Positions 9,236 through 20,800 of a stretch of 64,000 bases of DNA are shown piece after piece (within the stretch, counting starts at the first letter, position 1; every line of letters begins with the position of its first letter). The notes under the pieces were generated by a model, which was given only the letters and a program-made list of their open reading frames with translations, had not been told where the DNA came from and searched no databases. The position numbers and the translations under genes are program-made. This DNA is from Anthoceros angustus (lineage: Eukaryota > Streptophyta > Anthocerotopsida > Anthocerotales > Anthocerotaceae), in assembly GCA_010909165.1 (NCBI GenBank), contig VJWM01000192.1, forward strand, positions 62,001-126,000, written 5' to 3'.

Positions 9236-12148
9236 ATGGCCGCAGGATGGCAACCGGATGCCTTGTGGACCCAACAAATTGTTGGCTGCACAGGGATTCT
9301 ACGAGGAGCTCCCGCTCACCTCACGTTATGGAGTCAATTGCTGGCAAACAAGCAAGCCTGGAGAAGCAGCAGTGAAAGGAGCCCAGCAGTTCAAACAAAA
9401 TGTGTGGCTGGGGAAGGAATTCTCAGCGATGCTCGTCGGCAGGAGCAGGAGCTCTTGTGGCGACATTTGTTTCTGGACCCTACAATGTGGTGGGATGTCA
9501 GGCGAGGTAAGAGGAGCTCCCGTTCGCCTGACTTTCGGCGGAAGGGGTCCGGCGAGGTCCTCTGGTTAGACAGCTTTCTTAAGCCAGCGTGGGTGGATGA
9601 GCAGCTTGTTGCTTTGGATGTGCAGATGGGGGATGTTGCATCTCCTTCCAAGTCGAGATTTTGGGATAAGGCTGAGTCTGGAAGGCCTGCTGGATCCGAG
9701 ATGGGCGTAACGGCTGACACTGTGAGCACGTTATGTGAGCAGGGAAGGCTTACTGAGGCTGTTGGAGCCCTGGAATTCCTGGTGGCGACAGACTGTCCTG
9801 TTTCTCAGTCTCTGTTTTATACTGTGCTAAAACAGTGTGCAGCTAAGAAGGATCTGGTTCTTGGGCGACAAGTGCATGATCTGTCTGTCAAGCTTGGGTA
9901 CGACTCAAATGCATTCTTGGGGAATCATATCCTGCGCATGTATGCATGTGTGGGGAGGTTACCAGAGGCCATGGATGTGTTCACCAGGGTGGGCAAGCCA
10001 AGTGTCTTCATGTGGTCTTCCATCATCTCCGCACATGCCAAGCATGGGAAACCTAATGAAGCCATACAACTTTACCATGAGATGCGAAGCTCAGGCGTGA
10101 ATGGGGATGCTCACGTCTTTGTAGCTGCGCTTCAAGCTTGTGCACTTGCTGTTGACTTGGAGTCTGGTAGAAGAGTGCACTCTCATGTGATGAACAGTGG
10201 CATTCCTCCTAACTTGTTTATTGGAAACTCCCTGGTGGATATGTATGCAAAATGCGGGGACCTGGACGAGGCATCACGGGTTTTTGACAGTTTGGGCACG
10301 AAGGATGTGGTGACATGGAATGCCCTGATTGCTGGGTATGCCAAACACGGGCTTGGTCAACAGGCGCTTCTTCTCTACGGAGAGATGGAGAAAGATTGCC
10401 TCGTTCTGGCTGACAGTGTTACTTTTGTCTGCCTTCTGAATGCCTGTGCCAGCGCTGGTGCCTTACAGCTGGGGAGGCAGCTGCACTCAGAGATTGTGGG
10501 AAGAGGACTGCTAGGAAGTGACATCCTGGTGGGGAACTGCCTGGTGGACATGTATGCAAAATGTGGCGAATTGAAAGATGCACACCAGGTCTTTAGCAGT
10601 TTGGTCAAGAAAAATGTGGTGACTTGGACTGCCCTGATGTCTGGGTATGTAAATCATGGGCTGGCTCTAGAGGCCCTTGTTCTGTACGAAGAAATGGAGC
10701 AAGAGGGCCTGATTCTGGCTAACCATGTCACCTTTGCTTGCCTTCTGAAGGCCTGTGCAAGTGCTGGTGCCTTGCAGAAGGGCAGGGAGCTGCACTCACA
10801 GATTGTGGAAAGAGGACAGCTACAAGGTGGCATTGTGGTGGGCAACTCCCTGGTGGACATGTATGCAAAATGCGGGGAACTGGAAGAGGCACGCAGGGTT
10901 TTTGACAGTTTGGCGAGAAAGGATGTGGTGACATGGACGTCCCTGATAGCTGGGTATGAACAGCAAGGGCTCTATCAAGAGGCTCTTGTTCTGTATGAGC
11001 AAATGGAGCAGGAGGGCCTGATTCTGGCTGACAGTTTTACTTTTGCTTGCCTGCTGAGGGCCTGTGCAAGCGCTGGTGCTTTGCAGAAGGGCAGGCAGCT
11101 GCACTCACAGATTGTGGAACGAGGACAGCTGCAAAGCGACATTGTGGTGGGCAACTCCCTGGTGGACATGTATGCAAAATGTGGGGAACTGGAAGAGGCA
11201 CGCAGGGTCTTTGACAGTTTGGCGAGAAAAGATGTGGTTACCTGGACAGCCCTGATAGCTGGATGTGGTACTTGTGATGAAGGTCACAAAGCACTAGCTT
11301 GCTTTGAGGAAATGTTGGATGCCGGTATTCAGCCTAACGATGTTACCTTTACTTGCCTCTTAGTAGCATGCAGTCATGCAGGACTGGTGAATGAGGGTCG
11401 CAAGCACTTTGATGCCATGGTCGAACAGCATGGCATGAAGCCTGCTACAGAGCACTACAATTGCATGGTTGATCTTCTTGGGCGTGCAGGCCATATAGAT
11501 GAGGCAGAGAAGATGCTACTATCGTGTAAGAGCCAAGACAATGTTGTGGGCTTGACGTCTTTGCTGAATGCCTGCAAAAGTCACGGGGATATAGAGAGGG
11601 CGAGGCGATGCTTTGAAAGTCTTTCCAGACTAGACCCTCATCAGGCATCAGGATACGTGCTCATGGCCAATATCTATGCAGATGCAGGCAGGTGGACAGA
11701 TGTGGACAGGATTGAAACACAGAGAATAGTAGCAAGAGCCAACAAGAGACCTGCGGTGGCGGGCATTGAGGTAAACAAGCAGATCCACACATTTGTGGTG
11801 GGAGAACACAGAGAGGATGTTTCATTTAAGGTAGAGAGCGTGAATGCACGTCTAAAAGAGGAAGGGGGTCACATACCACACACAAATTTAGTGTTGAAGC
11901 CATTGTCTGAAATGGAAAAGGAAGATATGCTTTGCGGGCATGCTGAAAAGCTAGCTCTGGCATTTGGTCTCTTGAACACCGCGAGTGGCGAACCTCTGCT
12001 GGTTACCAAGAATCTACGCATGTGCAATGACTGCCACAGTTCCACCCAGATCATGTCAAGGGTTGAGAACAGAGACATTGTTGTAAGGGATGGATATCGT
12101 GTGCATCGATTCTCAGCTGGTTCTTGCAGTTGTAAGGGTCGACCATGA
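9236..12148 (+). CDS. PLS-class PPR protein with variant DYW domain ending GRP (candidate U-to-C editing factor)
   Basis: A single exon of 970 codons. Residues 1 to about 160 are a leader that includes a WWD...SRSPDFRRK...VLWLDSFLKPAWVDEQL block shared with the other PPR genes here; part is presumably an organelle targeting peptide. From about 160 to 770 it carries P-L-S PPR motifs (NSLVDMYAKCGELEEARRVF, KDVVTWTALIAGY and so on), then E1/E2 motifs. The C-terminal cytidine deaminase-like domain keeps HAEKLALAF (HxE), CNDCH (CxxCH) and the CSC zinc motif. The PG-box position reads KRPAVAGIEV instead of PGCSWIEV, and the protein ends KGRP instead of GDYW. PPR tracts bind one base per motif, and DYW domains deaminate C to U. 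The PAxA plus GRP combination is, from memory, a hallmark of the DYW:KP class associated with U-to-C editing. The target is unknown. Confidence 0.9.
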   Translation: MAAGWQPDALWTQQIVGCTGILRGAPAHLTLWSQLLANKQAWRSSSERSPAVQTKCVAGEGILSDARRQEQELLWRHLFLDPTMWWDVRRGKRSSRSPDFRRKGSGEVLWLDSFLKPAWVDEQLVALDVQMGDVASPSKSRFWDKAESGRPAGSEMGVTADTVSTLCEQGRLTEAVGALEFLVATDCPVSQSLFYTVLKQCAAKKDLVLGRQVHDLSVKLGYDSNAFLGNHILRMYACVGRLPEAMDVFTRVGKPSVFMWSSIISAHAKHGKPNEAIQLYHEMRSSGVNGDAHVFVAALQACALAVDLESGRRVHSHVMNSGIPPNLFIGNSLVDMYAKCGDLDEASRVFDSLGTKDVVTWNALIAGYAKHGLGQQALLLYGEMEKDCLVLADSVTFVCLLNACASAGALQLGRQLHSEIVGRGLLGSDILVGNCLVDMYAKCGELKDAHQVFSSLVKKNVVTWTALMSGYVNHGLALEALVLYEEMEQEGLILANHVTFACLLKACASAGALQKGRELHSQIVERGQLQGGIVVGNSLVDMYAKCGELEEARRVFDSLARKDVVTWTSLIAGYEQQGLYQEALVLYEQMEQEGLILADSFTFACLLRACASAGALQKGRQLHSQIVERGQLQSDIVVGNSLVDMYAKCGELEEARRVFDSLARKDVVTWTALIAGCGTCDEGHKALACFEEMLDAGIQPNDVTFTCLLVACSHAGLVNEGRKHFDAMVEQHGMKPATEHYNCMVDLLGRAGHIDEAEKMLLSCKSQDNVVGLTSLLNACKSHGDIERARRCFESLSRLDPHQASGYVLMANIYADAGRWTDVDRIETQRIVARANKRPAVAGIEVNKQIHTFVVGEHREDVSFKVESVNARLKEEGGHIPHTNLVLKPLSEMEKEDMLCGHAEKLALAFGLLNTASGEPLLVTKNLRMCNDCHSSTQIMSRVENRDIVVRDGYRVHRFSAGSCSCKGRP

Positions 12149-12547
12149 TAACGAAGAAAATCCAAGAAGCACTGTCGACTGTTGCTGTATTTCGGTCCGG
12201 GGGACTCTCTGATTTGCATGTGATATGTAACCGTATTTTTTGCATGGCATGGCGAATTATCAACAACCCACAACACTGATGACGATAAAGCAATGAACCT
12301 GACCTCGAGAAAGCATTGCAATGCGCCAACCACATGATTCACAATTTCGTTAACTGCACACCACATTCCTCTGATCAAATCACACAGTTTATCAAGCCCA
12401 TTTCTGCGAATAGGTCACTTTTAATATGGCGTTCCCTCTGTTGAGCTTGAGGCTCGAAATCGGGAGCTGAAGGCCTGCCCGAAGTCCAGAGCTCGAAGCT
12501 TGCCCCAAATCTAGAGTTTGAAGTTGGCCCAAAATGCAAAGCGCAGC

Positions 12548-12655
12548 GCTTTATCAATCTTCGCCAGTGCTAGCGTTTTACCAATCTTCGCCAGTGCTAG
12601 CGTTTTACCAATCTTCGCCAGTGCTAGCGTTTTATCCATCTGCGCCAGTTCTAGT
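12548..12655. repeat. 27-bp minisatellite, about four copies
   Basis: The unit ATCTTCGCCAGTGCTAGCGT plus a TTTTACC-type tail repeats about four times. The last copy has diverged to CTGCGCCAGTTCTAG. Confidence 0.85.
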
Positions 12656-13116
12656 CTTATTAAGAGAACGGAGACAAATGCCGCTGGCAATCGACCAGGT
12701 CTACTCAAGTGACTTCGATGTACTGCTACCTCCTTTTATCCTTCCCAAATTGTCGTCCTCTAGGGTTTAGAAACAATAGGAAAAGAAAGGATTTGGACGG
12801 AGAAAAAGGCGTCACCAGAGCAGACTCGCGAGAGAGTTCGGTCTAGCACGAGGGAATTAGATAATCTGATTTCAGTGTTTCAAGAAGAAAGTGGAACCTG
12901 AAACACGATAGGAGACATCGCAAACCCACGCCGTAAAAGATGGCAAACCTGAGGTGGACTGTATCGGGAAACTTACTCTTACATCTTAAGTTTGTCACAC
13001 TGGCTGATACAACAGCTCCTTACCTGAAAGACACTCATCCGTCGGACACGGCCGGTTGAGGGCTATTGCGATCGCAAGTTTTTTTCGGATAGACTGGTGT
13101 AATTGTGACACCCGAT

Positions 13117-13475
13117 CCGGTGTCCTGCAGCTATTCGTCATCAAAGATGCTGGGAGGGACATCTTCCATGTAACAAAGCGCAGAGTCACTGTAGCACCCT
13201 CGTAGAGACGTCTTCACATGATTTGTGAGGAGCCCGGATATTCCAGGTGCATTGCACACAAGAGAGCAGCCACGCTCAAAACTAGGGACTAGAAGACTTG
13301 TCTGTGGCACAGAAGCATGGAGCTGGTCGATGTCCGGCAGCTATACACATCAAAGATGTTGAGAGAGCATCTTCCATGCAACAAAGCGCAGACTCAATTT
13401 GGCACCGTCGTAGAGGCATCTTCTCAATGATGTGTAGAGAGCCCGGATATGCCAGGTGCATGCAGACAGAACAGA
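13117..13475. repeat. Diverged direct duplication, about 150-bp copies
   Basis: 13117-13265 and 13331-13475 share the order GCAGCTAT, ATCAAAGATG, CATCTTCCATG, AACAAAGCGCAGA, CGTAGAG, GAGCCCGGATAT and CCAGGTGCAT. The spacing and substitutions show an old tandem duplication. Confidence 0.7.
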
Positions 13476-13752
13476 TAGCACAGACATTTACAACCATCGA
13501 CACCAGATCACGACGACGCAACCGCCACTGCGCTAAACGCCGCGGCGTTCGACGTCGCAAAGGTTGCAACTCCGCGCAGGCAGACGACTGAGCCTTGAAG
13601 CCCTAAATTGAACTATATATATGGACGGTCAGTAGGTTTCAAGTCTCCAGAATGAACACGAAAAAGACGCCCTGTCCGCGTTCCACCAGGAAACTCATCT
13701 AACCAAGGTGTACATACCTAGGTATCATCTTTCATATTTTGGTAAACCATGA

Positions 13753-16700
13753 CTAAAAAACTGATGGACAATTGTGACGATCGACGGGGACTCTCAGACC
13801 TTTTGCAGTAATTTGGGGGGTACACTTAGCCATGTTAAACAGCATATTTCCGATAACCAGCTTCTCGCTGTGCTCACAATAAGTTTCCTTTCTACTACAA
13901 GATACCTCTCCTGGTGATGATTCAAGATGAGACACATATCCGTCTTTCTTCATTTTGGCAAATCTCTGCTGTAGCCTCGCTTGACTGTGGGGATGCTTGT
14001 CCTCCCCAACCAAAAAGCTGTGGACCAGTCCGTCATCGTCCGTCCACCAGCTCTGACCTGGGTTCTTCCAGGCTCTGATCCTCTTTCTCCTTGACTGTAT
14101 CTTCTCTGCCTGTGTCCACATCTGGGCACTGATGTAAAGGTTCGACATCAACAAATATGCTGCACCATCCTGCTTGTCTAGCTTCACTGCTTCATTGAAA
14201 GCATGGCGTCCCACCTCGACATTGCTCCAAATTCTACAAGCACCCAACAGAGTTTGCCAAACCGCAGAACTAGGAAGTACAGGCATAGTGCTTATAAAGA
14301 CCAATGCCTCATCCAGTTGCCCTGCACGGCCCAGAAGATCCACCATGCATGTGCAGTGGTTCTCTGTGGGAGTTACGCCGTAGTGTCTGCTCATAGCTTC
14401 AAAGTACTTCCGCCCCTCGTTCACTAGACCTGCATAACTGCACACTATTAATATGCTAAGGAATGTGATGCTGTTCGGCTGTATGCAATCCTCTTTCATT
14501 CTACGGACCAAGTCGAACACTGCTTCACTGTCTCCTTGACAAGTATAGCCTGCAAGCAGTACATTCCAGAGAACAACATCTCTTTCTGGCAATGCATCAA
14601 AGACCTGTTGTGCATCAACCATGCTCCCGCACTTCCCATACATGTTAATCAAACTGCCGGCTACAATCAAATCAGCTTGCAGCCCTTGTTCTACAATCTG
14701 TGCATGTAGCTGCCTTCCCAGATGCAAACCTGCCACATTTGCACATGCCTGTAGGAGGCACGTGAATGTTACAGAATCAGGGATGGGCATGCCTTCTTCT
14801 TGCATAGCTCTGTAAAGATGCAGGGCTTCCTGACCCATACCCTGCTGGGAATACCCTGCTATCATGGCATTCCACGCCACAACACTTTTTTGGCCAAGTC
14901 TGTCAAACACACTCTGAGCATCTTGCAAACTGCCACACTTTGCATACATGTTCACCAAACTGCTGGCTATAAAGGCATCAGTTTGATATCCTCGGTCTTT
15001 GATTTCCAAATGAAGCTGCTTCCCGTTCTCCAAGGCCAGGGTACCCACACTTGCACATGCCTGCAGGAGGCACACAAACGTCATGGAATCTGGTCCAACC
15101 ATGCCTTCTCCTTGCATTGCAGCGTAGAGACAAAGGGCTTCCTTCCCCATCCCTTGCTGGGAGTACCCTGCTATCATGGCATTCCACACCGCCACATCCT
15201 TTTGACCAAGTCTGTCAAATACTCCCTGCGCATCTTCCAAGCTGCCACATTTTACAAACATATTTACCAGACTGTTGGCTAAAAACACGTCAGCTTCATA
15301 TCCTTGTTTTCTGATTTGAGCATGAAGATGCTTCCCCTTCTCCAGCGCACGGATGCCCACACTGGCACATCCCTGCAGGAGACATCCAAATGTCACGGAA
15401 TTGGGTGAGGCCATGCCTTCAAACACTCTCTGAGCATCTTCCAAGCTGCCACACTTTGCATACATGTTCACCAAACTATTCGCCACAACCACATTAAGTT
15501 GATGTCCTTCTTCTATGATTTGTGCATGAAGCTGCTTTGCCATCTGCAATGCTGGTGCGCCCACACTTGCACACGCCTGCAGGAGGCACACAAATGTCAC
15601 AGAATCTGGTATAGCCATACCTTCCTCTTGCATAGCACTGTACAGGCAAAGAGCTTCTTGCCCCATTCCCCGCTGCGAATACCCTGCTATCATGGCAGTC
15701 CAGGTCACAACATCCTTCTGACCAAGCCCAGCAAACACTCTCTGGGCGTCTTCCACACTGCCACACTTTGCATACATGTTCACCAGACTATTCCGTACAA
15801 ACTCATCAGCTAAATGTCCTCCGTGTTCAATTTGGTCATGAAGGTCCTTCCCTGTCTTCAGCGCTGTGGTGCCCACACAAGCACATGCCTGCAGGAGGCA
15901 CACGAATGTCAGAGAATCAGGTACAGCCATGCCTTCTTCTTGCATGGCACCGTAGAGGTGAAGTGCTTCCTGTCCCATACCCTGCTGGGAATACCCTGCT
16001 ATCATGGCAGTCCATGTCACGACATCCTTTTGCCCAAGTCCATCGAACACTCTCTGAGCATCTTCCAAGCTGCCACACTTGGCATACATGTTCACCAAAC
16101 TGTTGGCTACAAACACATCAGCTTCAAGTCCTCTTCCTATGATTTGCCCATGAAGCTCCTTCCCCTTCTCCAACGCCAGGGTGCCAACACTAGCACATGC
16201 CTGCAGGAGGGAAATGAATGTCACCGAATTGGGTAGAGCCATGCCTTCTTCTTGCATAGCACTGTATAGACGAAGGGCTTCCAGGTACATACCCCGCTGG
16301 GAATACCCTGCTATTATTACAGTCCAGGTAACCACATCCTTCTGACCAAGTCCATCAAACACTCTCTGAGCGTCCTCCAAGCTGCCACACTTGGCATACA
16401 TGTTCACCAGACTGTTGGCCACAAACACATCGCCTTCATGTCCTCTTTCCCTGACCTGCACATGAACCTGCCTCCCCTGCTCCAGAGCTAGGGTGCCTAC
16501 ACTCGCACAAGCCTGCAGGAGGCACACAAATGTCATGCAATTAGGTACAGCCATGCCTTCATCTTGCATAGCTCTGTACAGATCCAGGGCTTTCTGCCCC
16601 ATACCTTGCTGAGAATATCCTGCTATCATAGCAGTCCATGTCACCACATTCTTCTGATCCAGGCCGTCAAACACTCTTTGAGCGTCCCCCAAGCTGCCAC

Positions 16701-17751
16701 ACTTTGAATACATGTTCACCAAACTATTACAGACATGCAAATCCGGCTCAACGCCAATGGCTAACAAATCAGCATGCACCTGCTGCCCAGATTTCAGATC
16801 GGATCCCCTTGCACAAGCCTGAAGAGCTGCCACAAACACATGGCCATCTGGGTTTGCACTCGACCTCCGCATCCGATGATACAGCTCTATGGCCTGCTTG
16901 TCCTCTCCATGTTTAACATGCGCAGAAATCATAGAAGACCACATGAACGCATCCGGTTCAACAACACCATCAAACACCTCCATCGCTTCTTTCAGCCTGC
17001 CATGAAAAGAATACATCCGTAATATGTGATTGCACAGGAAAGTGTCCGCCTGGTACCCTTTTCTCACCGCCAAAGCATGAACACGGCTGCCCAAAACAAG
17101 ATCCTTCTTCAGCACACATCTCTTCAGCAGAGCATAAAATACAAATCTGGAAATACAAGTACCCGTCTGCACTAGAACTTCCAAAGCTTCAACAGCCTGA
17201 GCGAGATGGCCCTCATTACACAACTTGCTCACAGTTTCAGGTGTCACGCCCCGATCGTCGCCTGCAGGCCTGCAACGCCCAGGACTATCCGGCAAGCTCC
17301 TGTCGGACCCACAACGACTCATCCCCAGGTCCAGAGCAGCCAGCTGCGCATCCACCCAACCTGGCTTGTAGAAGTTGTCTAACCAGAGAACCTGTTGGGA
17401 CTGCTTGTGTCGGAAGTCAGGGGAGCTATGGCTTTTCTTATTTTGCCTGTGATCCCACCAAAGTGAGGGGTTACCAAAGAATTGCCGCCACAAATTCTCC
17501 TGGCGACCACGTTCCCAGGATCTGTCCCCAGTGACAGATTCTCTTCCACCGGCTTCATTTCTTGTAAGGGTGCCACTGATGCACCTCTCGCATTGTGTCC
17601 CGGTAGAGTGCTGTTTCTTTAATGTCAGATGAGCAGGAGCTCCTCCTGCAAAACCCGTCAGCCCACCACATGGTTGGGTCCACGAACACAGTCCCCACAA
17701 TGAATCTCCTTGCCCTTTTCTTGACCCAATATCAACGCTCAGGACAGCCAT
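13753..17751 (-). CDS. Giant PLS-class PPR protein, WW-type box, decayed DYW end
   Basis: A single exon of 1332 codons. The leader contains WWDHRQNKKSHSSPDFRHKQ...VLWLDNFYKPGWVDAQL, homologous to the other PPR genes. From about residue 150 to 1180 it has some 30 PPR motifs, many in nearly identical P-L-S modules of about 100 residues (NSLVNMYAKCGSLEDAQRVF, GLGQKDVVTWTAMIAGYSQQ). One module is shortened at RVFEGMASPNSVTF. E1/E2 motifs end in NPGQSWWTDDDGLVHSF, a WW-type version of the PG box. The DYW domain then starts (HSEKLVIGNMLF keeps HxE), but the expected CxxCH reads VPVDRHN and the frame ends CPSVF. The second zinc site and the DYW tail are missing, so it may need a partner deaminase or be inactive. 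It lies head to head with the next gene, 124 bp apart. Confidence 0.88.
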   Translation of the reverse strand: MAVLSVDIGSRKGQGDSLWGLCSWTQPCGGLTGFAGGAPAHLTLKKQHSTGTQCERCISGTLTRNEAGGRESVTGDRSWERGRQENLWRQFFGNPSLWWDHRQNKKSHSSPDFRHKQSQQVLWLDNFYKPGWVDAQLAALDLGMSRCGSDRSLPDSPGRCRPAGDDRGVTPETVSKLCNEGHLAQAVEALEVLVQTGTCISRFVFYALLKRCVLKKDLVLGSRVHALAVRKGYQADTFLCNHILRMYSFHGRLKEAMEVFDGVVEPDAFMWSSMISAHVKHGEDKQAIELYHRMRRSSANPDGHVFVAALQACARGSDLKSGQQVHADLLAIGVEPDLHVCNSLVNMYSKCGSLGDAQRVFDGLDQKNVVTWTAMIAGYSQQGMGQKALDLYRAMQDEGMAVPNCMTFVCLLQACASVGTLALEQGRQVHVQVRERGHEGDVFVANSLVNMYAKCGSLEDAQRVFDGLGQKDVVTWTVIIAGYSQRGMYLEALRLYSAMQEEGMALPNSVTFISLLQACASVGTLALEKGKELHGQIIGRGLEADVFVANSLVNMYAKCGSLEDAQRVFDGLGQKDVVTWTAMIAGYSQQGMGQEALHLYGAMQEEGMAVPDSLTFVCLLQACACVGTTALKTGKDLHDQIEHGGHLADEFVRNSLVNMYAKCGSVEDAQRVFAGLGQKDVVTWTAMIAGYSQRGMGQEALCLYSAMQEEGMAIPDSVTFVCLLQACASVGAPALQMAKQLHAQIIEEGHQLNVVVANSLVNMYAKCGSLEDAQRVFEGMASPNSVTFGCLLQGCASVGIRALEKGKHLHAQIRKQGYEADVFLANSLVNMFVKCGSLEDAQGVFDRLGQKDVAVWNAMIAGYSQQGMGKEALCLYAAMQGEGMVGPDSMTFVCLLQACASVGTLALENGKQLHLEIKDRGYQTDAFIASSLVNMYAKCGSLQDAQSVFDRLGQKSVVAWNAMIAGYSQQGMGQEALHLYRAMQEEGMPIPDSVTFTCLLQACANVAGLHLGRQLHAQIVEQGLQADLIVAGSLINMYGKCGSMVDAQQVFDALPERDVVLWNVLLAGYTCQGDSEAVFDLVRRMKEDCIQPNSITFLSILIVCSYAGLVNEGRKYFEAMSRHYGVTPTENHCTCMVDLLGRAGQLDEALVFISTMPVLPSSAVWQTLLGACRIWSNVEVGRHAFNEAVKLDKQDGAAYLLMSNLYISAQMWTQAEKIQSRRKRIRAWKNPGQSWWTDDDGLVHSFLVGEDKHPHSQARLQQRFAKMKKDGYVSHLESSPGEVSCSRKETYCEHSEKLVIGNMLFNMAKCTPQITAKGLRVPVDRHNCPSVF

Positions 17752-17875
17752 CGCTCGTCATCAAAACTCACAGATCCGCCCCAACCGTGTATGGACTCTG
17801 TGATACATTCCATAAAACCTTTCTCTGTAACTGGTCCGTAGTCTCTCCTCTGTAGGCTCCCTCTTCCTGCAAGCA
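17752..17875. promoter_or_regulatory. 124-bp shared intergenic region between head-to-head PPR genes
   Basis: The start codons at 17751 (minus) and 17876 (plus) leave only 124 bp for two promoters and 5' UTRs. The flanking leaders are homologous in inverted orientation, so the pair probably arose by inverted duplication. Either a bidirectional promoter is used or the true transcription starts lie inside the annotated leaders. Confidence 0.5.
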
Positions 17876-20800
17876 ATGAAAGTCGGGAGCTTTGCAATTG
17901 AGTCACGCACAGGTCAAGGGGACCCGTTGTTGGGACAGTTCTCGTGGACCCAGGGAAATGGTAATTCAGGAATTGCAGGAAGAGCCTCTTGGGGCCAGAC
18001 TTCGAGGAACCAACCGTCGGCACAGAACCAATGCGGGAGGTCCAGTACCTTGTCAAGGAAGCCAGCCCGTCCAAGAGGATGTCTGGCTGGCGGCAGGTGC
18101 TCCAGTGAGGAGAAATTGAGGCGACAACATTCTCTGGATTCCACGCTTAACAGGCAGAATAAGAAGAGCCGTCGTTCTCCTGACTCCCAGAGCCACCAGA
18201 CACCAGAGGTCCTCCGGTTAAACAATCTGCAGAAGCCAGCTTGGGTGGATGCACACATTGCTGTTCTGGACAGTGTGATGGGTCGTGGTGCCTCTGACAG
18301 GAGCTTACAGGATGATCCTGGCCCTCGCAGGCCTGCAGGTGACGATAGGGTCGTGACGGCTGAAACCGTGAGCAGGTTATGTGATGCGGGCCTTCTCACT
18401 GAAGCTGTCGAGGCTCTGGACGTTCTGGTGCACACAGACCGTTGTATTTCCAAATCTCTCTTTTACACAGTCCTGAAGAAATGTGTAGCGAAGAAGGATG
18501 TCGTTTTGGGGAGCCGTGTTCATGCTTTCGTGGTGAGAAAAGGGTACCAGGCAGATACGTTCCTGTGCAATCACATCCTACGGATGTATGCTTCTCATAA
18601 CAGGTTGCAAGACGCGATAGAGGTGTTTGATGTTGTTCGTGAACCGGATGCGTTCATGTGGTCTTCTATAATTTCTGCGCATGTTAGACATGGAGAGGAC
18701 AAGCAGGCCTTAGAGCTGTATCATCGCATGCGTAGGTCCAGGGTGAAGCCAGATGGTCATGTGTTTGTGGCAGCTCTTCAGGCTTGTGCAAGGGGATCAG
18801 ACTTGAAATCTGGGCAGCAGGTGCATGCTGATGTCGTGTCCAGTGGGGTTCAGCCTCATATGTTTGTCTGGAACTGCTTGGTAAACATGTATGCAAAGTG
18901 TGGTAGCTTGAAAGAGGCTCAAAAAGTGTTTGACGGACTGTGTCAGAAAGATGTGGTGACATGGACTACAATGATAGCTGGATATTCTCAGAAGGATATG
19001 GGGCGGGAAGCCCTCACTCTCTACAGTGCTATGCAAGAGGAAGGCTTGACTGTACCAAATTCCATCACATTTGTGTCGCTCCTGCAGGCGTGCGCAAGTG
19101 TGGGCACCCTGGCGTTGGAGACGGGGAAGCAGCTTCATGCGCAACTTCGAGTAGCAGGACATGAAGCTGATGTGGCTGTGGCCAACAGCTTAGTCAACAT
19201 GTATGCTAAGTGTGGCAGCTTGGAGGACGCTCATAGAGTCTTTGTTGGACTTGGGCAAAAGGATGTGGTGACGTGGACCACAATGATAGCAGGATATTCC
19301 CAGCAGGGCATGGGCCAGGAGGCCCTCTGTCTCTACAGTGCTATGCAAGAAGAAGGAATGTCTGTACCCAATTCTGTAACATTTGTTTGCCTCCTGCAGG
19401 CATGTGCAAGTGTGGGAAACTTGGCGTTGGAGAACGGGAAGCAGCTTCATGCACAAATCAGTGAAGGAGGACATGAAGCTGATATGTTTGTAGCCAACAG
19501 TTTGGTGAACATGTATGCAAAGTGTGGGAGCTTGGAAGATGCTCAGGGGGTGTTTGATGGACTTGGTCAAAAAGATGTGGTCACATGGACTGCACTGATA
19601 GCAGGGTACTCCCAGCAGGCCATGGGCCCTAAAGCCCTTCATCTTTACACTGCTATGCAAGAAGAAGGCATGGCTGTACCCAATTCTGTGACATTTTTGT
19701 GTCTCCTGCAGGCATGTGCAAGTGTTGGCACCCTGGCTCTGGAGAAGGGTAAGCAGCTTCATGCCCAAATCAGAAGAGGAGGATACCAGGCTGATGTGTT
19801 TGTATGCAACAGCTTGGTGAACATGTATGCAAAGTGTGGCAGTCTGGAAGACGCTCAGAGAGTGTTTGATGGACTTAGGCAAAAGGATGTTGTGACATGG
19901 ACTGCTATGATTGCGGGATATGCCCAGCAGGGTATGGGGGTTGAAGCCCTTAGTCTCTACAGTGCTATGCAAGAGGATGGGGTGGCTATACCCGATTCGG
20001 TGACCTTCGTGTGCCTCCTGCAGGCCTGTGCAAGTGTGGGCAGCTCGGCATTGGAGAAGGGGCAGCAGCTTCATGCTCAGCTCAAAGAAGGAGGCCATCA
20101 AGCTGACGTGGTCGTAGCCAACAGTCTGGTGAACATGTATGCAAAGTGCGGCAGCCTGGAGGATGCTCAATGTGTGTTTGATGGACTTAATCAAAAAGAT
20201 GTGGTAACGTGGACTGTGATGATAGGAGGATATTCCCAGCAGGGCAGGGGGTTGGAAGCCCTAAGTCTCTACAGTGCTATGCAAGAAGATGGCATGGCTG
20301 CACCCGATTCTGTGACATTTGTGTCCCTCTTGCAGGCATGTGCATGTGCGGGATCCCCAGCATTGGAGAAGGGGAAACAGCTTCATTTGGAAATCAAACA
20401 ACGCGGACATCAAGCTGATGGGTTTATAGCAAACAGTTTGGTAAACATGTATGCAAAGTGTGGTAGCCTGGAGGACGCTCAGAGAGTGTTTGACGGAATT
20501 GGTCAAAAGGATGTGGTGGCCTGGACTGCGATGATTGCAGGATATTCCCAGCAGGGCAGGGCCCAGGAAGCCCTTCTTCTCTACAGTGCTATGGAAGAGG
20601 AAGGGGTGGCTATACCAGATTCTGTTACTTTTGTATACCTCCTCCAGGCATGTGCAGGCATGGGCACCTCAGCGTTAGAGAAGGGGAAACAACTTCATGT
20701 GCAAATAAGGGAACGAGGATTTCAAGCTCATGCGTTGGTAGCCAACAGTTTGGTCAACATGTATGCAAAGTGTGGCAGTTTTGAAGATGCACAGAGAGTG

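Larger units (their letters stand above)
12149..13752. other. Intergenic region between two PPR genes, with repeats
   Basis: About 1.6 kb without a recognisable gene. It holds a 27-bp minisatellite and a diverged two-copy duplication (listed separately). A telo-box-like CTCTAGGGTTTAG sits at about 12759-12771. Confidence 0.5.

Noticed and set aside
19190-20194. 334-codon minus ORF inside the plus-strand PPR gene
   Set aside because: Antisense shadow; its Cys/His-rich repeats mirror the PPR module periodicity.
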